From assembly GCA_028023455.1 (NCBI GenBank), contig JAQFVV010000027.1, forward strand, positions 8,491,845 to 8,555,844: a stretch of 64,000 nucleotides of DNA, read 5' to 3'. The position numbers and the translations under genes were made by a program. The notes under the pieces were generated by a model. The model saw only the letters and a program-made list of their open reading frames with translations. It made no database searches and was not told where the DNA came from. Below, in pieces: positions 35,212-48,701 of the stretch; position 1 is the stretch's first letter; the number at the start of each line of letters is the position of its first letter. Source of the DNA: Epiperipatus broadwayi. Taxonomy: Eukaryota > Onychophora > Udeonychophora > Euonychophora > Peripatidae.

Positions 35212-37152
35212 TGTAACGGTATACTATATGCCGTTACATTAATTTAAAATTAAAATAAAAACTTAAGTTCGTAAATAAAAATTGATTTATTAAAAAAAAA
35301 AAAAAAACTTAACTTAAAAACTGAAAGTTATATTTAACGTATATATTGTCGCGCAGATGGAAAACTTAACTATTTTAAAAAAAAAATATTTGAAAGTATT
35401 TTTTTTGTAAAAAAGTAAAAATATAAAGATTGATATTTTGAAAATAGAAATAGTGTTGATTTCTATAATCTTAGAAAATGGAAATTATTGTTTTATTAAT
35501 TAAATGATTGTTCTAAAGCACACTATCCCTTGGAGCACTCGAATAATTAAATGGTCAGATAAGAGAATAAAAAGAAATTAAATAACCAATGCAAACACGA
35601 AACCACAGCACGGACCGTAAATGAAACACGAGAGGATTAGTGACGTCTTGCTCGTGGATCCGAAGATTTGCTGATAAGAGGCTAATAAAAATATAAAAGC
35701 CAAAATATTGTTGTTGTCGGAGAGCTGACTTTGAATCTGCATATGAACTATAGCTGTATTGCAGGCTTCACGATGTAGAAGTCTGCAATAGATTTAATTT
35801 CTGGACAACCAGCTGAGACCTCCCTATAACAATTATGGACTAAAAGGAATGGCAAGTAGCGGCTTCATTTTTTTTTTAAAAAAAAAAGAACAAACAATCT
35901 ACGTAAGTGATCACGAAGATGCACCTCTAAATCTGCAGAATCCGTAAAGTATAAACTTTTACCAATTGAACTTTCTTTTAAATAATTACAGTATAACTTC
36001 AATAAGTAATCAATCAAAAAAAAAAGTAATATAAATAAATGGACTCTTATCTGACCAAGAATAAAACTCAAATCAATTATAAATATTTATTTTTATATAA
36101 GTTTGCTAGTTCAATCATTTCCATTTTTTTTAATTATTTATTTATGTTTGTATTTAACTAGGTTATTTATTTCTATCTGTTAACTAAAATGTATTAAATT
36201 TAAGTTGGGTGTGGATAGCTATATAGATTCGTTAAGTTTATGTTAGTTTAAGGGTTTTAGTTTCTATTTGTCTCGTGGTTAGGTCAATGCTGGTGGAGGG
36301 ATATATGGGTGTTTATATCAATGTAATGTGAAGCATGTTTAGCATACAGGGCAATGAGCCCAACTGAATGCATGACCCCAAAGAGGTAATCATACCATTG
36401 CAATGGACGCTGACGTGTTTCCTGCGCCACTGACCCCTTTTTAGCTATATGGACAGGGATTATAAGTCGGCAGATAGACCGCTCTCCCACATATGCAGCA
36501 CCCTTCTTTAATTAATTTATATACATGATTCCTTCGCCAGACAAACGCACATTCCTGTACTGGACGAGGATCATATCCTTCAAATAATATCATGCTGTCA
36601 GATGCACATTCCTGTCAGAGTGGTTTTATGCTAGCATCATATTGCATTGGTTGCGACTATTTATCTGGAAGCAGACATTGGTTTGGCTACGAACTTTTAG
36701 TCTGAAATTGAATGATTTGTTTTGAAAAGTTATTAACTGTGGAATCTATGTAGTCTATCTATACTCAACATGCTAAAGTAAAATATTATTAAAATGTCCA
36801 TCTGTGCGGACTATTTAAAATTGTAATTTAAATTTAAAAATTAATGTTAAGATCTAAATATAAATTTTATTCCTCAATTTTAAATGTGTGTTAATAAAAT
36901 CTGTTGTGTTATTAATACTGGCAGTGATCTAGTTTATTCTTTTTAATCTTTATTAAAAAAATATTTTATTAAATGTTTTAAAACCTCTGCATCTCCATGA
37001 GCTAGTGGCAAGGGCAAATGGTCAATAAAATAAAAGTTGGATTTTTAACTTGCGTATCTGCCTACTCTATAAATTTTCTAGGTTCAAGTAGCTTAGTGGC
37101 GCCCTGTAGTGCAGATACGGTAAGACTCTATTGATCCCACACCCCGACCGTT
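35212..37152. other. Segment between the two 302-bp repeats, possible insertion
   Basis: It starts with the 27-base near-palindrome 35212-35238, TGTAACGG...CCGTTACA, and ends with CCGACCGTTATA near 37152, which resembles the mirror of the same end. Inside are a pair of near-complementary blocks, TTGTCGCGCAGATGG (about 35347) and CCATCTGTGCGGAC (about 36797), and a TGGCGCCC octamer at about 37097. Minus frame 36284-36490 is unassigned. It may be a defective LTR or TIR element, but I cannot settle which. Confidence 0.3.
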
Positions 37153-37185
37153 ATAATATGGTGTATCTGACTTATTTTAGTCCCA

Positions 37186-37487
37186 TATGGCTATTTAAGT
37201 TAGATAGCTGGATTTGAAGACATATGGATGCCTGAAAATTTTAGATTTTCTACTTAATAGTTAACTATTTCATAAATGCTGGGTTTGATCTAGTATTTTT
37301 AAATCTAATGCCTGAATATCCATCTATTGTCTCACTTATGATGGCCAGAGCTTAAAACTGGTTTGAGGATAGGGATATTTGGAAAAGCTTGTTAAGAGCT
37401 ATTAATACGCTCATTATATAACATTTATAGCACAAGCATATTAAATTAAGTCACGTCACGTATAATTCAATTTCCTTGCAATTATAG
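37186..37487 (+). repeat. 302-bp dispersed repeat with hammerhead, copy 2
   Basis: Partner of 34861-35160 in the same orientation, about 2.3 kb apart. Differences are spread along the copy, so the two are not a recent duplication of each other. Confidence 0.8.
37314..37380 (+). ncRNA. Hammerhead ribozyme motif, more decayed
   Basis: Homologue of 34990-35053. Stem I GAATATCC/GGATATT and CTCA/TGAG survive; core CTTATGA (37335-37341) has G5 to T but keeps C3; stem II TGGC/GCTT; GAAA is AAAA; stem III ACTGGT; cleavage base is T. The two copies have lost different core positions, so their common ancestor plausibly had an intact CUGANGA core. Confidence 0.6.
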
Positions 37488-39199
37488 TATTATGTAGTAC
37501 TGAAGTATTATATTATTATTATAGTATAAATCAAATTTTTTTAAAATTTTAATAACGCTAATATAAAAATAATTGTTTACATATTTGTTATCATAAGAAA
37601 AATAACGTAAAATTCAATCTTTACTCATAAAACAGATAACTATTGATAAAAAGAAAGGTGAATGATACTGGAAGAGGTTTTCACCAGATGAGGATTAGAA
37701 AGGGTGCTTGCTCATTATCAGAATTTTTATTTAATAATACTAATAATAAAACATTTAAATTTTGCATTTCACCTTTATTTGCCTGTGCCCATTTACACAT
37801 TTTCTATTTCTTTTAACAATTACGTAAGTATAAAAACTCACTATCTCCAGTTTCTTGCTGACCAATCTCATCTAACTCTGCATTAATATATTTTTATTTT
37901 ATGAGATTCTTTTCTTTTGATAGTGCCATCTTTGATCTTTTTCAATTAAATTTCTCTAATCATTTTAAATTTCAGTTTAATTGGTTATTTAAATTTTCTT
38001 GCATTCAATCAATCTTTAATATTGTATATCATATTTCAAAGGCCAAAAACTCTAATCACTAATACATATGCCCATGTTTGGAATATTTAATTTTTTAATG
38101 CGATTTCTTTTCTAAATCTTGCTTCAGTTATTTCAGTTCTATTTCCGTTTGTTGAACTAAGTCACTTATAACTTTACTTCCAAGATGCATAGAACTTTCT
38201 CCATTAACCAGTTCAAATAATTGATTATGATTTTTTTAAAACCAGTATTAATATTTTTGTTTTAGTCAAGTTTATGCGTATTCTACATCTCTTTATATTA
38301 CTCCTACTGACTTCAGTCTTTATTCATATTCTGCTATGATTACTAAATCATTCCATGCACTCGCATTCCTGTGATCGCATAAATTATTTTTTCCAGATAT
38401 ATGAAGTATATGCTTGATCAAGTTTTATCTTTTTTACCTTGTGCCTTTATTCTCACAAATACATTTGGACTAATAGATTTATTCCTTACAAGCTAAATTA
38501 GTTAACTATTTTCTACACATGAATGCCAAAAGTTTTTTCTATTTGATATTTATTTTTCATTCTCTAAAATGTTTATTATTTACTAGTTGTGTTAATTTCA
38601 CTTCCAATTTGCTTCCCTTTCTGTTCATTATTTAAATACTATAGCTTCTCTTCATGCTACGTTACAATTTTTCTAAGTAAACTATATAAATCACAAACGA
38701 TTTTTTAAATTTTAAATAAAATCATTCATTGCTCTTTAAAATTTGGTTAAGTAAAATATTCTTTTTAATTTGATGGCAAAACAATCTAAATACAATGATT
38801 AGTAACTTTTCTGATATTTGTTTCATTAGTTTTCTTTATATATTTAGAGCAGTACATTATCCATTACTTTAAAATATCCTAGCTAATGAACGTTTTCCCA
38901 TTTTCATTTTGATTATCACTTCTTGTTAAGATTTCTTATATCACAATGAGATCTTTCTATGTCTAGACAATGATCTTTCAAACATTTTCTTCTATCAGTC
39001 TAGACTGCTTTCTTTATCAAATTATATATTGTACTATAGTACATTTATTTAATTTCTTAATTATAACATATCGTAATCACAAATAGATTTCCTATACAGA
39101 CCTTTGTATCATAGAAAATAATCTTTTATATTAACATTGTGAGATAATAAAGTAAATAATGTCTGAATAAAAACCATGGATTAAATATTATTTTTTTTT

Positions 39200-39680
39200 A
39201 AAAAATAATTGTCTTTAGTTCTTTCTTATTTTTATGTAATAATTCTTGCAGTACTTCCTGAAACATTATTTGCAAAAACAACCACATCATTTATATGATT
39301 TACATGTTTTAAATAATCTCCATTTATTTTAATTTTATTCTTATTAAAATCCACAGAATAAATCCTGCAAAAGTTTTAGCAACATGGAATCATTCTGGAA
39401 TACATTCTTACTAATATAAGGGTGTCATCATATAACCTAATCATTGGTATGTCATTTTTATAATTTGACAATGTCTTTATTATGATAATCAGAAAATTTA
39501 ATCGCAGCAGAAAGAATGTAAAATGGTAGCTCATATTCATTAGTCCTCTATAATTTCTGTTAATATTTGGGATATGAACTATTGTGCTATAAACAATTCC
39601 AGTATTCTCTGCTGATAATTTCTAATATCTTCTTTTTCATCTTTTTTAAACGGTGTAAGAATGGATTTTTTACAATTATC
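39200..39680 (-). pseudogene. LINE reverse transcriptase remnant, minus strand
   Basis: Minus frames resemble a non-LTR retrotransposon RT: CKKSILTPFKKDEKEDIRNY (about 39615-39680) fits the block that in RTE/CR1-like RTs reads as IPI.KKG...D..NYRPISL, and IKINGDYLKHVNHINDVVVF (about 39255-39330) fits the strand leading to the catalytic FADD box, here mutated to HINDVV. Stops and frame shifts are frequent. This is a dead 5'- and 3'-incomplete copy. Family placement is by eye only. Confidence 0.5.
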
Positions 39681-42479
39681 TGCTATATCCATAATACTTA
39701 ACATTTAATATATAACCTTTTCAACAATTTCTTGATTTCTTCACTCCCATCCTTTAAAATATCTATCATGATTTCTTTTTATTGCAACTTTTTCATTCTA
39801 CTTAAATTTAAGTATACATCTTTATTAATAAACACTGGAATCTTTTAAAAATGTCATAATTGTAGGACTCCTTTGTTTTCTTGTTATTTATTACTATATA
39901 GTCTATTGCAGAACTGTTATAAACATTTCACAATGTTATCCCTGCTTTTAATAATATTTCTACTTTTTCTTCTTGTTGAAATAATTTTTCTTCAAAATGT
40001 TATCTCATATGTTTGGGATTTTTATTATACTTCTTGATAAACTTTCTTATCATTTTACTGTTATATATTTCCTTGAATCATCTTAAACTCCTTTTAAAAA
40101 TATTTTATAGAATTCCAAAAATTTGATTCTTTTAAAGTTTTTAAAATATTTTCATATTTCTTTATATTCTATTTATTATCAAAGAGGATACAAAAAACAA
40201 ACAAACAATAAAAAAAGTTATGATAATAATGGATATAAATTTTGAGAGAATTAAATATGAAATTTCAAAGAGTCAAGACAGACAAAAAAAAAAAAAAAAA
40301 CAATATTTGCAAAGAAATTGACAATAAAAACAAGTTTTGGAAAGCACAAAAGGAGATTCTTCAGATCAGGTTTCAGTCTCAAATGAGTTGGCTAAAAATG
40401 TCAATGAAAAGATAAAAAAAAATGGAAGAAACATTAACGAGAAGTACTTCTCAAAGATAGAAGACCTGATGCATCTTATGCTAAAGTGAATGAATTTGAG
40501 TGGCTAGATTAATCATACTCATATATAAAATGCCTAAATAACTATTAATACTTTTATTTTGCATATAGCTCCATTAAATAAATAGTAATAATCTGCCAAA
40601 ACAGAAAAAAGTTATATATATAATCTCATCAAACATTTATAGTTATTTTTTGTAATGTCCTCTATAAATATTTTTTTCACTTTCATCTCTATTTTTCTAT
40701 TGACTTATTTACAGGCAATTTCAATTACTCAGCCTACATAAAAAATACTTTTTGTTCCTTGTCTTCCAGTTTGAAACATCTACCTCAACAGCGCTATGAA
40801 TAATGGTAATGTCTCACATCATTTCTAAGCTTTATATACTTTCCTAATAAATTATACCATCTCTTAAAATAATCAAAATAAAAAAAATTTCAACTTGATT
40901 CATTGTTTTTGCTGCCCATGGTATTTTTAATAAACGTCACTACCACACCCAATTTATAAGCAGGTAAATATTTAAAAGTTTTATCTTTACTCTTTCATGG
41001 TCCATCTATACATCCAAATATCACAGGAAATACCCTAGTGTGAACAACATTATTTAAAGACTTCCAGATTTTTCATACCAACTCTGGCCAATGTTGACTG
41101 CTGAATGATTCACAAAGAGAAATTTACAATGATCTCTATGCCATTAATCATTAATTTTACAATCGGCTGATGACCTCAAACTATAATTTTTATTTTCTTC
41201 ATATTTAGCTATGATCAATTTTCATTTTAGTTATCTTCAGATCAGCATTACCCAGAGTGCTGATACTTTATCAATCACATTTGCATTTACATTTGAATGT
41301 GCTACCCTTTGCCAAATTACCAGCTTTATTATAAGTATAATATCTAATTTTATATATAGATCCCTCACAAAAACCAAAATGTTTTGGTGTACAATTTTTT
41401 TTAAAGAGCATTCAATAGTTTAGCATGGTTCATTGAATCAAAACAACCTTGTAATTAACAAATCCTTTACTGTTTGATTTCAGTGATCTTTTTATTCCTT
41501 GATCTTTCCTAAAATCTCTTTCAATGTAAAACTCTAAAATGTGAATTTTAGCATTACTTTATTTGTATATTGACAGTTATACATAGACTATTTGTTTAAG
41601 AATATCATCATTATAAAAAAATTATATAATCTCTCTTTCTACATACATATAAACTACCAGGTATTTTGAAACTTTTATATTAATAATGTTATCAATTTAA
41701 TCTTTATGCTTAATAAACTCATCTAATCCAACTCTACAAATATTGTAAGACGTACATTAGAACGTGAAGAAACTATCGTAGACAGATTTGTCATAATCAA
41801 TTATGTGCAAAAAAAATACCTAGGAATCATTTTCTCTTCAAACACTTACAGTTACTGCGTAACTAAAATTCATTTATCAACCCCCCCCCCCCATCTTTCT
41901 TCCTTTTACTTGTCACAATTTCTTTTTAATTCCTGTTTTCTAGCTTTATGACCAATCATGGTTTATTATTTTTTTTTTTTTCAATAATTTTATTTTATTT
42001 ATCTGCATTTTAAAACTTGTCCTACTAACTGTCATTCTTTTCCAAATCTGCATCTGTAAAGTCTTTGGCCGTTTCTCCCATTTGTCCAAGCCTCTACTTT
42101 TTATAAAGTCTGTCTAGAAGTGAAACACTTAACAAATCTTTTTTTAAATTTATCTTTACAGTATCGCTACTTTCATCGTCAGCTAAGCAGTTTTTAAAAT
42201 CCTACTCAATTGTCCTACAATTTTTTCTGCTTATATTTATTACTATCTTTTATTTCATATATAAATTTCCTATCAAACAGCTCAGCTCTACTTCTAACTT
42301 TAGCTTTCATTCTTTAGAATATCTAACAAAATAATCCAATCCATTACCAAGATTATCATCTCCATTATCTAACAAAAGATAACTACTAAACACCAAACCA
42401 GCCTACTTTTTTCAAGTTTTTCCGATTCTCGATTTATTCCCTAGATCCTCAATCAATTTCTTTCTTGTATGGTACATTT

Positions 42480-42720
42480 TTCTTATATATTCTATAAACA
42501 CTTGTAGCAAATCTTTCATAAATCCTCTGCGTGCAAAAGTTTAATACACCGCCTTCATAGTTCCGTCAAAATAATACTTTGTTCCCTTATTTTTTTAGAT
42601 CCTTCTATATCACTGACATTTCCATCTTACCTCGTTCATTCTTCTTTAAATCACCAGTCTCGTCTCACTTTTCCTAATTGTTCATGTTTCTACTTCCAAA
42701 GACAACATTTTAATAAGCTT
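42480..42720 (-). pseudogene. LINE C-terminal remnant, minus strand
   Basis: Minus frames read IRKKLIKML, then VETWTIRKSETRLV, resembling the post-RT segment of RTE/CR1-like LINEs (KLIK...YG.ETWTIRK...RLEAFE). It lies upstream, not downstream, of the RT remnant at 39.2 kb on the same strand, so it belongs to a different insertion. Heavy decay. Confidence 0.35.
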
Positions 42721-43613
42721 CTTTCTTATGTTATAATTAAAAAAAAAAAAATTATTAGCCAAACAACTTCCTAAATATTTAAAAGTTCTAATCTTAAACT
42801 ATTATTTTTACTTTAATTTGATTTAGTTTCATTCCAAACTCTCTAAAACTTATATAAACTGATTAAAAAATCTGATATAAAGAAGCTACTGTGAGCCACA
42901 GTAATATTATTTTACCAGGTCAAAACCAAAACAGATACCATTTTGGTATTGTCCTCTTCGTTTATCTCTATTCATTTTGTAAAAAGATGGTTTAATTTTA
43001 CAATCATCTTTAAATTAATTCCTTGACTTTTCTGGGAGTTTTTTTTGACCACAATCATTTATAATGCATTATTTTCTTTCAGTAAGCACCAATTTCAGAC
43101 CTCAATTGATTTTACAAGATTTCCTTTTCTCAGATTTGATAAATGCAATCTTTTGCAGGTTTGTAGATGGCTGCTCAAGTTAATCCATTTTAAACTGAGA
43201 CAAGCCTTCTCACAGACTCAGATACCTGTTATTTATAAGTATAGGATTCTATCATTTTTTGTCTGAGTTTGATATGTTACATTAAATCTCAAAAAAAAAA
43301 AAAAGCTTTAAATTCATAAAAATACAGTGATATCATTTTCTCTCTCTAAATTATATAAAAATTTAATACTGCAAACACACCTTTATAAAATTTCATGCCC
43401 CTATCTTTTTTAGAAATTTTAAAAATAAGATGAATTTCTTTAGTTTTTATGTGGGTAAAACAAAATCCTAAGGTAACATTAAAACACACACACATACAAG
43501 GAAATTATGAACTAAATACAAGCTGTCTATATCAATTATTGAAATAATGAATAATTTTAAAACAAATCTATTGAATTATTATAAAAAACTTTTTTATAAT
43601 TACATATACTAAC

Positions 43614-43752
43614 CAGTAAGTGCCAGCACCCTGCGATGTGAGGTCCATGCCATTTTCAGGGTTATAATTCTCTTCATCCATAATCTTACTCAGACCAAAA
43701 TCTGTAATTTTGATCTCTCCGCTCACAGAACCACTACCCAGCAGAATATTTC
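43614..43752 (-). CDS. TLK: Tousled-like kinase exon with DFG motif
   Basis: 139-base exon, minus strand, most upstream TLK exon in the window. It completes a Gly codon begun upstream and reads [45 protein letters not shown] and the first two bases of a Trp codon. NILL is the end of the catalytic loop (the Asn chelates metal) and DFG is the metal-binding activation-loop start; [14 protein letters not shown] with [13 protein letters not shown] is specific to TLK. Acceptor AG is at 43753-43754, donor GTTAGT at 43608-43613. The HRD-equivalent (HYDLKP) exon and the coiled-coil N-terminus must lie beyond the right edge; I found no sign of them up to 64000. Confidence 0.95.
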
Positions 43753-46073
43753 CTATTAAAAAGATAAAATATATAGATGAGACACATACACAAAAGTTTA
43801 CATAATGTAACTATTATGCAATACAAGATAAAACTGATTTAAAAATATTTAAACAATTTATTATGATAGAGAATAGTTTAAGTATTTTACTTTTCTTATA
43901 CAACAGACCAAGATATTTTCAAATTGAATGGCTGATTTAGTTTTGAGAAAATTAATAATGAAAATATTGCTAAATAAATAGAAATTGTTTCCTGTTTATT
44001 GAATTCTTAAGTTAATCAATTTATTTTACATAATAGATTCAAAAGAACTTTTATTAAAATGGAATAGATTAAAAAACAAAGCAACAATAATAGAAAGAAA
44101 GAATGGATGATTGTAGATTAGAAAGGGTTGGTCAAACTAAAACATGTTTAATTTAGCTAGGTAAAGAGAGCCTTACAGGTACATGACCTATGCACAAAAA
44201 TTTATAATTTCATCTTTAAAAATGGCTATTTTATATCACATCAGATAACAAAAAAAACAACTTTTACTTATTAGTGAAATTTTAACTTCTTAGTTACTTT
44301 CTTAAAATCAATTTTTACTTAGAAAGAACAAAAAAAATCTCTATCCCCTAACAATATAAATATGCAAATTAATTTGATATATATAAAAGCTGAGAGATTA
44401 TTTATTAATAATAATCATAATAATGATAAACAATTATATTATTTTCATTTAATAATGAAATTTTTTATTTAATTAAATTTATTCAATTGCTGCAGTACTT
44501 ACTAAAATAGAATGCTTTTTTTTTAAAAATATACAAAATATCCAAAATGATTATATTGTAAACCATATATTGATTAACAGCCTTAAAAATATATATGTAT
44601 TAGTTTTTATCATTTAACAAAATCTAGGATGAATTCAATATCTATTTAAAAAGTGTTGATATAAAAGAGAAATAGAAATAAAAGAAAACAGCTTCATGTA
44701 CATATATAATATTCTCTATAGTTTATAGAGCTAAAATTCTAGCATTAACTATAAATATTTTCAAACTAGACAAAACTACACTTTAAAAAAAAAAAAATTA
44801 ATAAATTTTAATATCTGAATGCATAAAAAAGATTCTATATATAGAAATGTTACTTTAAAAGAATGCATATTTGTTTGGAATATTTCATTATTTCAAACTA
44901 TCATTACACAGAAAACTTGACTTATAGATAATAAATAAATTAAGAAATTAAAATGACAATTTTATAAAATTCTATATCATTTCATTTTGAATAAATATAT
45001 GAGTTTTATCGAAGTCCTACCTCCATGATTTTCAAACAATTTATAAGGAGGAGAATACAATCCTATTACTAATTAAAAAACAAACTTTTATTATCACCTT
45101 TAAAAAAAAAAAAAGAACTAAAAGCACTCATAATTTTTCTTAAAATCTAATATCATATCAACCTTTGGGTAGATTTATCATAATGAATTCTATGAAATTT
45201 TAATCAAGCATTTGTAAAGCTAAAAAAAATTAAATATATGACTAAATAAATGAACAAAGAGTGATAATCGCTTTTCAAACATTTGAAAGTACAGTTATAC
45301 ATCAATACATGCATTAATATATAACTGCAGGCTTAAAAAAACATCATAAAGAAGTTACTGATAGAGAATTTTTTCATAGGAAAAACAAAACCAATAAAAA
45401 TTTTTAAAAAAACTTCTAATCTACAAAATGTATAGCCTGCTAATGAATGGATGAATTCTCATTTACATTTGTAAGGACAAATATACTTTCGAGAGCCAAT
45501 GCAAATATTCTAAATAATAGCTGATTGTTTTTGAATTGTTTCCTGCAGTTTCTAATAAGATGGGTAAGAAGTGTTGGGCAAAAACTTTACAGACAGTTTC
45601 AAGAGACTGGAAAAATGAATAACAACTATTTAAAGATACCAAATTGTGTCCAATCAATGAGTTTCAGTGTAAAAAATCTCAAGAACAAGATAACTTCATT
45701 AAAGTCAGGTAATGAAACCTGTTACAGCCAACTGTGATCAAAAATCAAAACTAAGAACTTAATGACAAAACACAAAATCACAGTGGAACAAAATTATTAT
45801 AACAGACTATCAAAAAATAAGTTGATGGGTAACTACAATGAAGCCCTATGACTATGCAATAAAAATCCCTGTTAGCGATAGTTTAATATTGTTTGCCCTC
45901 ACTGAGAACAATATTCTACAAGCGGAATATTTATGGCAAAGCTGTCTTTTTTTTTTTTTCAAAGCTGTTGGTTTCTGAAATGCATGCATTATGAGACAAT
46001 GAAGACATGTCATATGATTGGATGAATCATTGGTTACACAGTTACCAATTACCTTCAGGTTTATTTCTAGTGA

Positions 46074-46265
46074 TTGGAAAAATCTAACAATCATAGCGAC
46101 GTCTGCAAACTGAGAATCATGGAAACAAAACAGACACAATGCAAATGCAAAGTTTTGGAGCATTTGGAAGATCAGGTTCATTCCATGATGCAAAGATTGT
46201 TTCCAGACAAAGCGGACATCTTCCAAAATAATAAAGCTACATCTAATGCTTTCCTCAATCACTGA
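46074..46265 (+). pseudogene. Tc1/mariner transposase remnant
   Basis: Plus frame contains EHLEDQVHSMMQRLFPDKAD, then IFQNNKATSNAF. This fits the Tc1-family block around the second catalytic Asp (usual form: LxDQVHPMxQ.LFP...IFQDDNAPIHTA), with the Asp pair here changed to NN and the PIHTA box lost. The flanks 45500-46073 may hold more of the transposase but cannot be read reliably. A longer minus open frame (45852-46334) is the antisense shadow of this. Confidence 0.5.
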
Positions 46266-47125
46266 TTTAAATATTGTTAAGTTTCCATGAACCATTTTTG
46301 CAAGGAAACTAAATATAATACTACAACTTCTCAAAAAAAAAAAAGCATGAATCTTTTCTTCAAAAAAATTAAATAATCAATGCTATACAAGTTTATTCCA
46401 TCTACAATATAAACAGTTCTTGACGTAAATAATATAAAAAGAATCATAAGTATATAATTACTTTGTCTAACTCTGGGATAAATGCACACACCATATATTG
46501 ATTTCTCAGGAAAGTCATTCTAAAATTTGTTGGTTGATGTTTACCCCATCTAATGCTATGGTAATAGAGAGCTCTAACACTGTTGAAAAAATGAAGTTTC
46601 TTGCTGAGTTTTAATAAAATGTCATCTGATAATGTTACAAACATTAATACAGAATTAACATTAAATGCAGCCTGGAGTCAAACAGAAAAAGCCCCAATCA
46701 CAAAGATGGCAATGTTACAATTGGGATATTACAGCGCATTAATATACCTTTTAAATTGTATAAATCTTTTATTATATCAAGTATATTTGTCACAATTATT
46801 TTATTTCATGTTTTCAATCCATAATGATTATTAAGTGAACAAATCATACGATTGGGTATCTTTTAATTAAAACTGTAAGTAATGTTGTACCACTAAATAC
46901 TATACTCTAACAGCTAAACGCACAAAAAAATTTAAATACTTCTGACTACTACCATTATTTTATTTCAGTAAAAAAAAAACAACAACATTATCATCCTTAG
47001 ATCACATATTTAATAAATTTATCATCACACCTTATGTAAAAATAAATTTAAATTATATTGCTAATAAAATGATGAAAAGATTAATTAAAATTTGGGGAAT
47101 ATTTTAATAACATACACACAATATA

Positions 47126-47430
47126 TCCCAGTGAAAAGGTGACTGGTTCTTTCCCCAAACTGCTTGCACTATCATCTCTGAATCAATGCATGTGCTATAT
47201 AGTGGCACAGTTTGATATTTATCATAAAAATTGTCTAAATTTGTGACTCGAAATATTACATTGTGTTTCATACATTAACACACGATGAAACAATATGTTA
47301 CCACTAAATTTTGTTTTAAATTGAATAAAATGGATACTGAAAGATTTAAAATGGTTCAAACTGTGTATAGTAGTTAAGCTGTGAATTGCAAGATTATTTG
47401 CAAATCACATATAATAGCAGGAAGAGCAGA
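47126..47430. mobile_element. Long-TIR element, family A, copy 3 (truncated)
   Basis: Starts TCCCAGTGAAAAGG at 47126 and follows the left arm of the copies at 2511 and 29597 (shared CTGAATCAATGCATGT). The right arm is missing, so it is a 3'-truncated copy. Confidence 0.55.
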
Positions 47431-48701
47431 TTTTTTTATTTATTTTAAGACTATAGTATAGGTACAACTCAATCAAATAAATCACAGTATAATTTATATA
47501 TAACTTTATTTAAATTTAATGTAACTATGGATTCGATAAAAATTAATCATAATGAATTAATACAAATGAAATATTAATTAATTTGCATATATTAATAGTC
47601 ACAAAAGTAAATAGAATTATGACTTTACATTCGTTGAAGTAGTAGCAAATAGATAACAGGTACAATAATGATATCTACTACAGTTGATTTTTTTGTTTTT
47701 TTCTAAATATATATATACATAGTTATAATATTTTATGATAAAAAATATAATTCTCACTGGTCAGTATGATTCTTACACTGAGAGTTTATTAGAAGAGAAA
47801 AATCATTTCTCACAGTCAATAGTTTTACAAGAATGCCAAAAAATTATGAAAAATATATTTTAATAATTTAAGATGCAAGAATGTTTCTGATTATATTTAC
47901 AAAGGAACCTCATCCAATAAGAGTGAATTTAAAGTATTAAGCCAAAATGGAATATACAACCATTGAACAACTAGTTAGAATAATGCTCAAACAATTATCA
48001 AAAACTTTTGCAAAACAATTATAAATCATTTTCACGAACCAAGTTTTATTTTAGATGAAAGTAAAATTTAAAACTATATACATAATACAAATGACTGTGT
48101 AAGACTCGCTCCCCCCATAGCTAATGTAAATTATCCATAAGATAACATCGAATTTTGAAATTTCATTTTAATTTATAAATACATATTTAATGGTTTATTA
48201 ATGTTCTTATATAAAAGCAGTCTAACATTCTTTTCTTCTAATTTCTCCAATATAGCAAAACTTTTAACAGGATTAACAGACCATCTTTTTTGGACAGTAA
48301 TTAGAATTTTAATAATTTATATTGTTATGTCATGCACTTTATTATACAATAGCACACATTTGGAAAAAATTGTAATTAATATATTTAAAATTTAATATCC
48401 AATTGCATTTTTCTGTATTATACATCACTTTACTATTTTAGTTAACTAACTATGTGCAATAATATATATATGGTATTACAAAACAATATCATTAGCCAAC
48501 ATATAAGTGTGTTAAGGCATTTATCATAAAAATGTTTCTGAAAAAATAGCTTATAAAGAGAAATGAAGATAAATTCTTATAGAAACAATGCCAATACTTT
48601 TTAAATGGAATCTTAGCATAAAATATACTACATCTATTTTTCTATATTGACATATAATACAGTTAAGCAATGTGTAAATATTAATATTATGCTGTATATA
48701 T

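Larger units (their letters stand above)
30735..43613 (-). other. TLK intron, about 12.9 kb
   Basis: Intron between the DFG exon and the YLPPE exon. It carries a hammerhead foldback element (34077-34394), the 302-bp direct repeats (34861, 37186), and decayed minus-strand LINE debris (about 39.2-42.8 kb). The stretch 30.8-34.0 kb is AT-rich with nothing recognised. From about 37.5 to 43.1 kb the plus strand is pyrimidine-rich, in keeping with minus-oriented coding debris. Confidence 0.85.

Noticed and set aside
41020-41200. Minus reading ARVFPVIFGCIDG, like the Harbinger/HARBI1 catalytic block
   Set aside because: Only one short block with stops around it; expected downstream motifs are absent, so no element called.
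45852-46334. 160-codon minus open frame, the longest in the window
   Set aside because: The opposite strand holds a Tc1 transposase-like block; the minus frame has no domain features and is a shadow.
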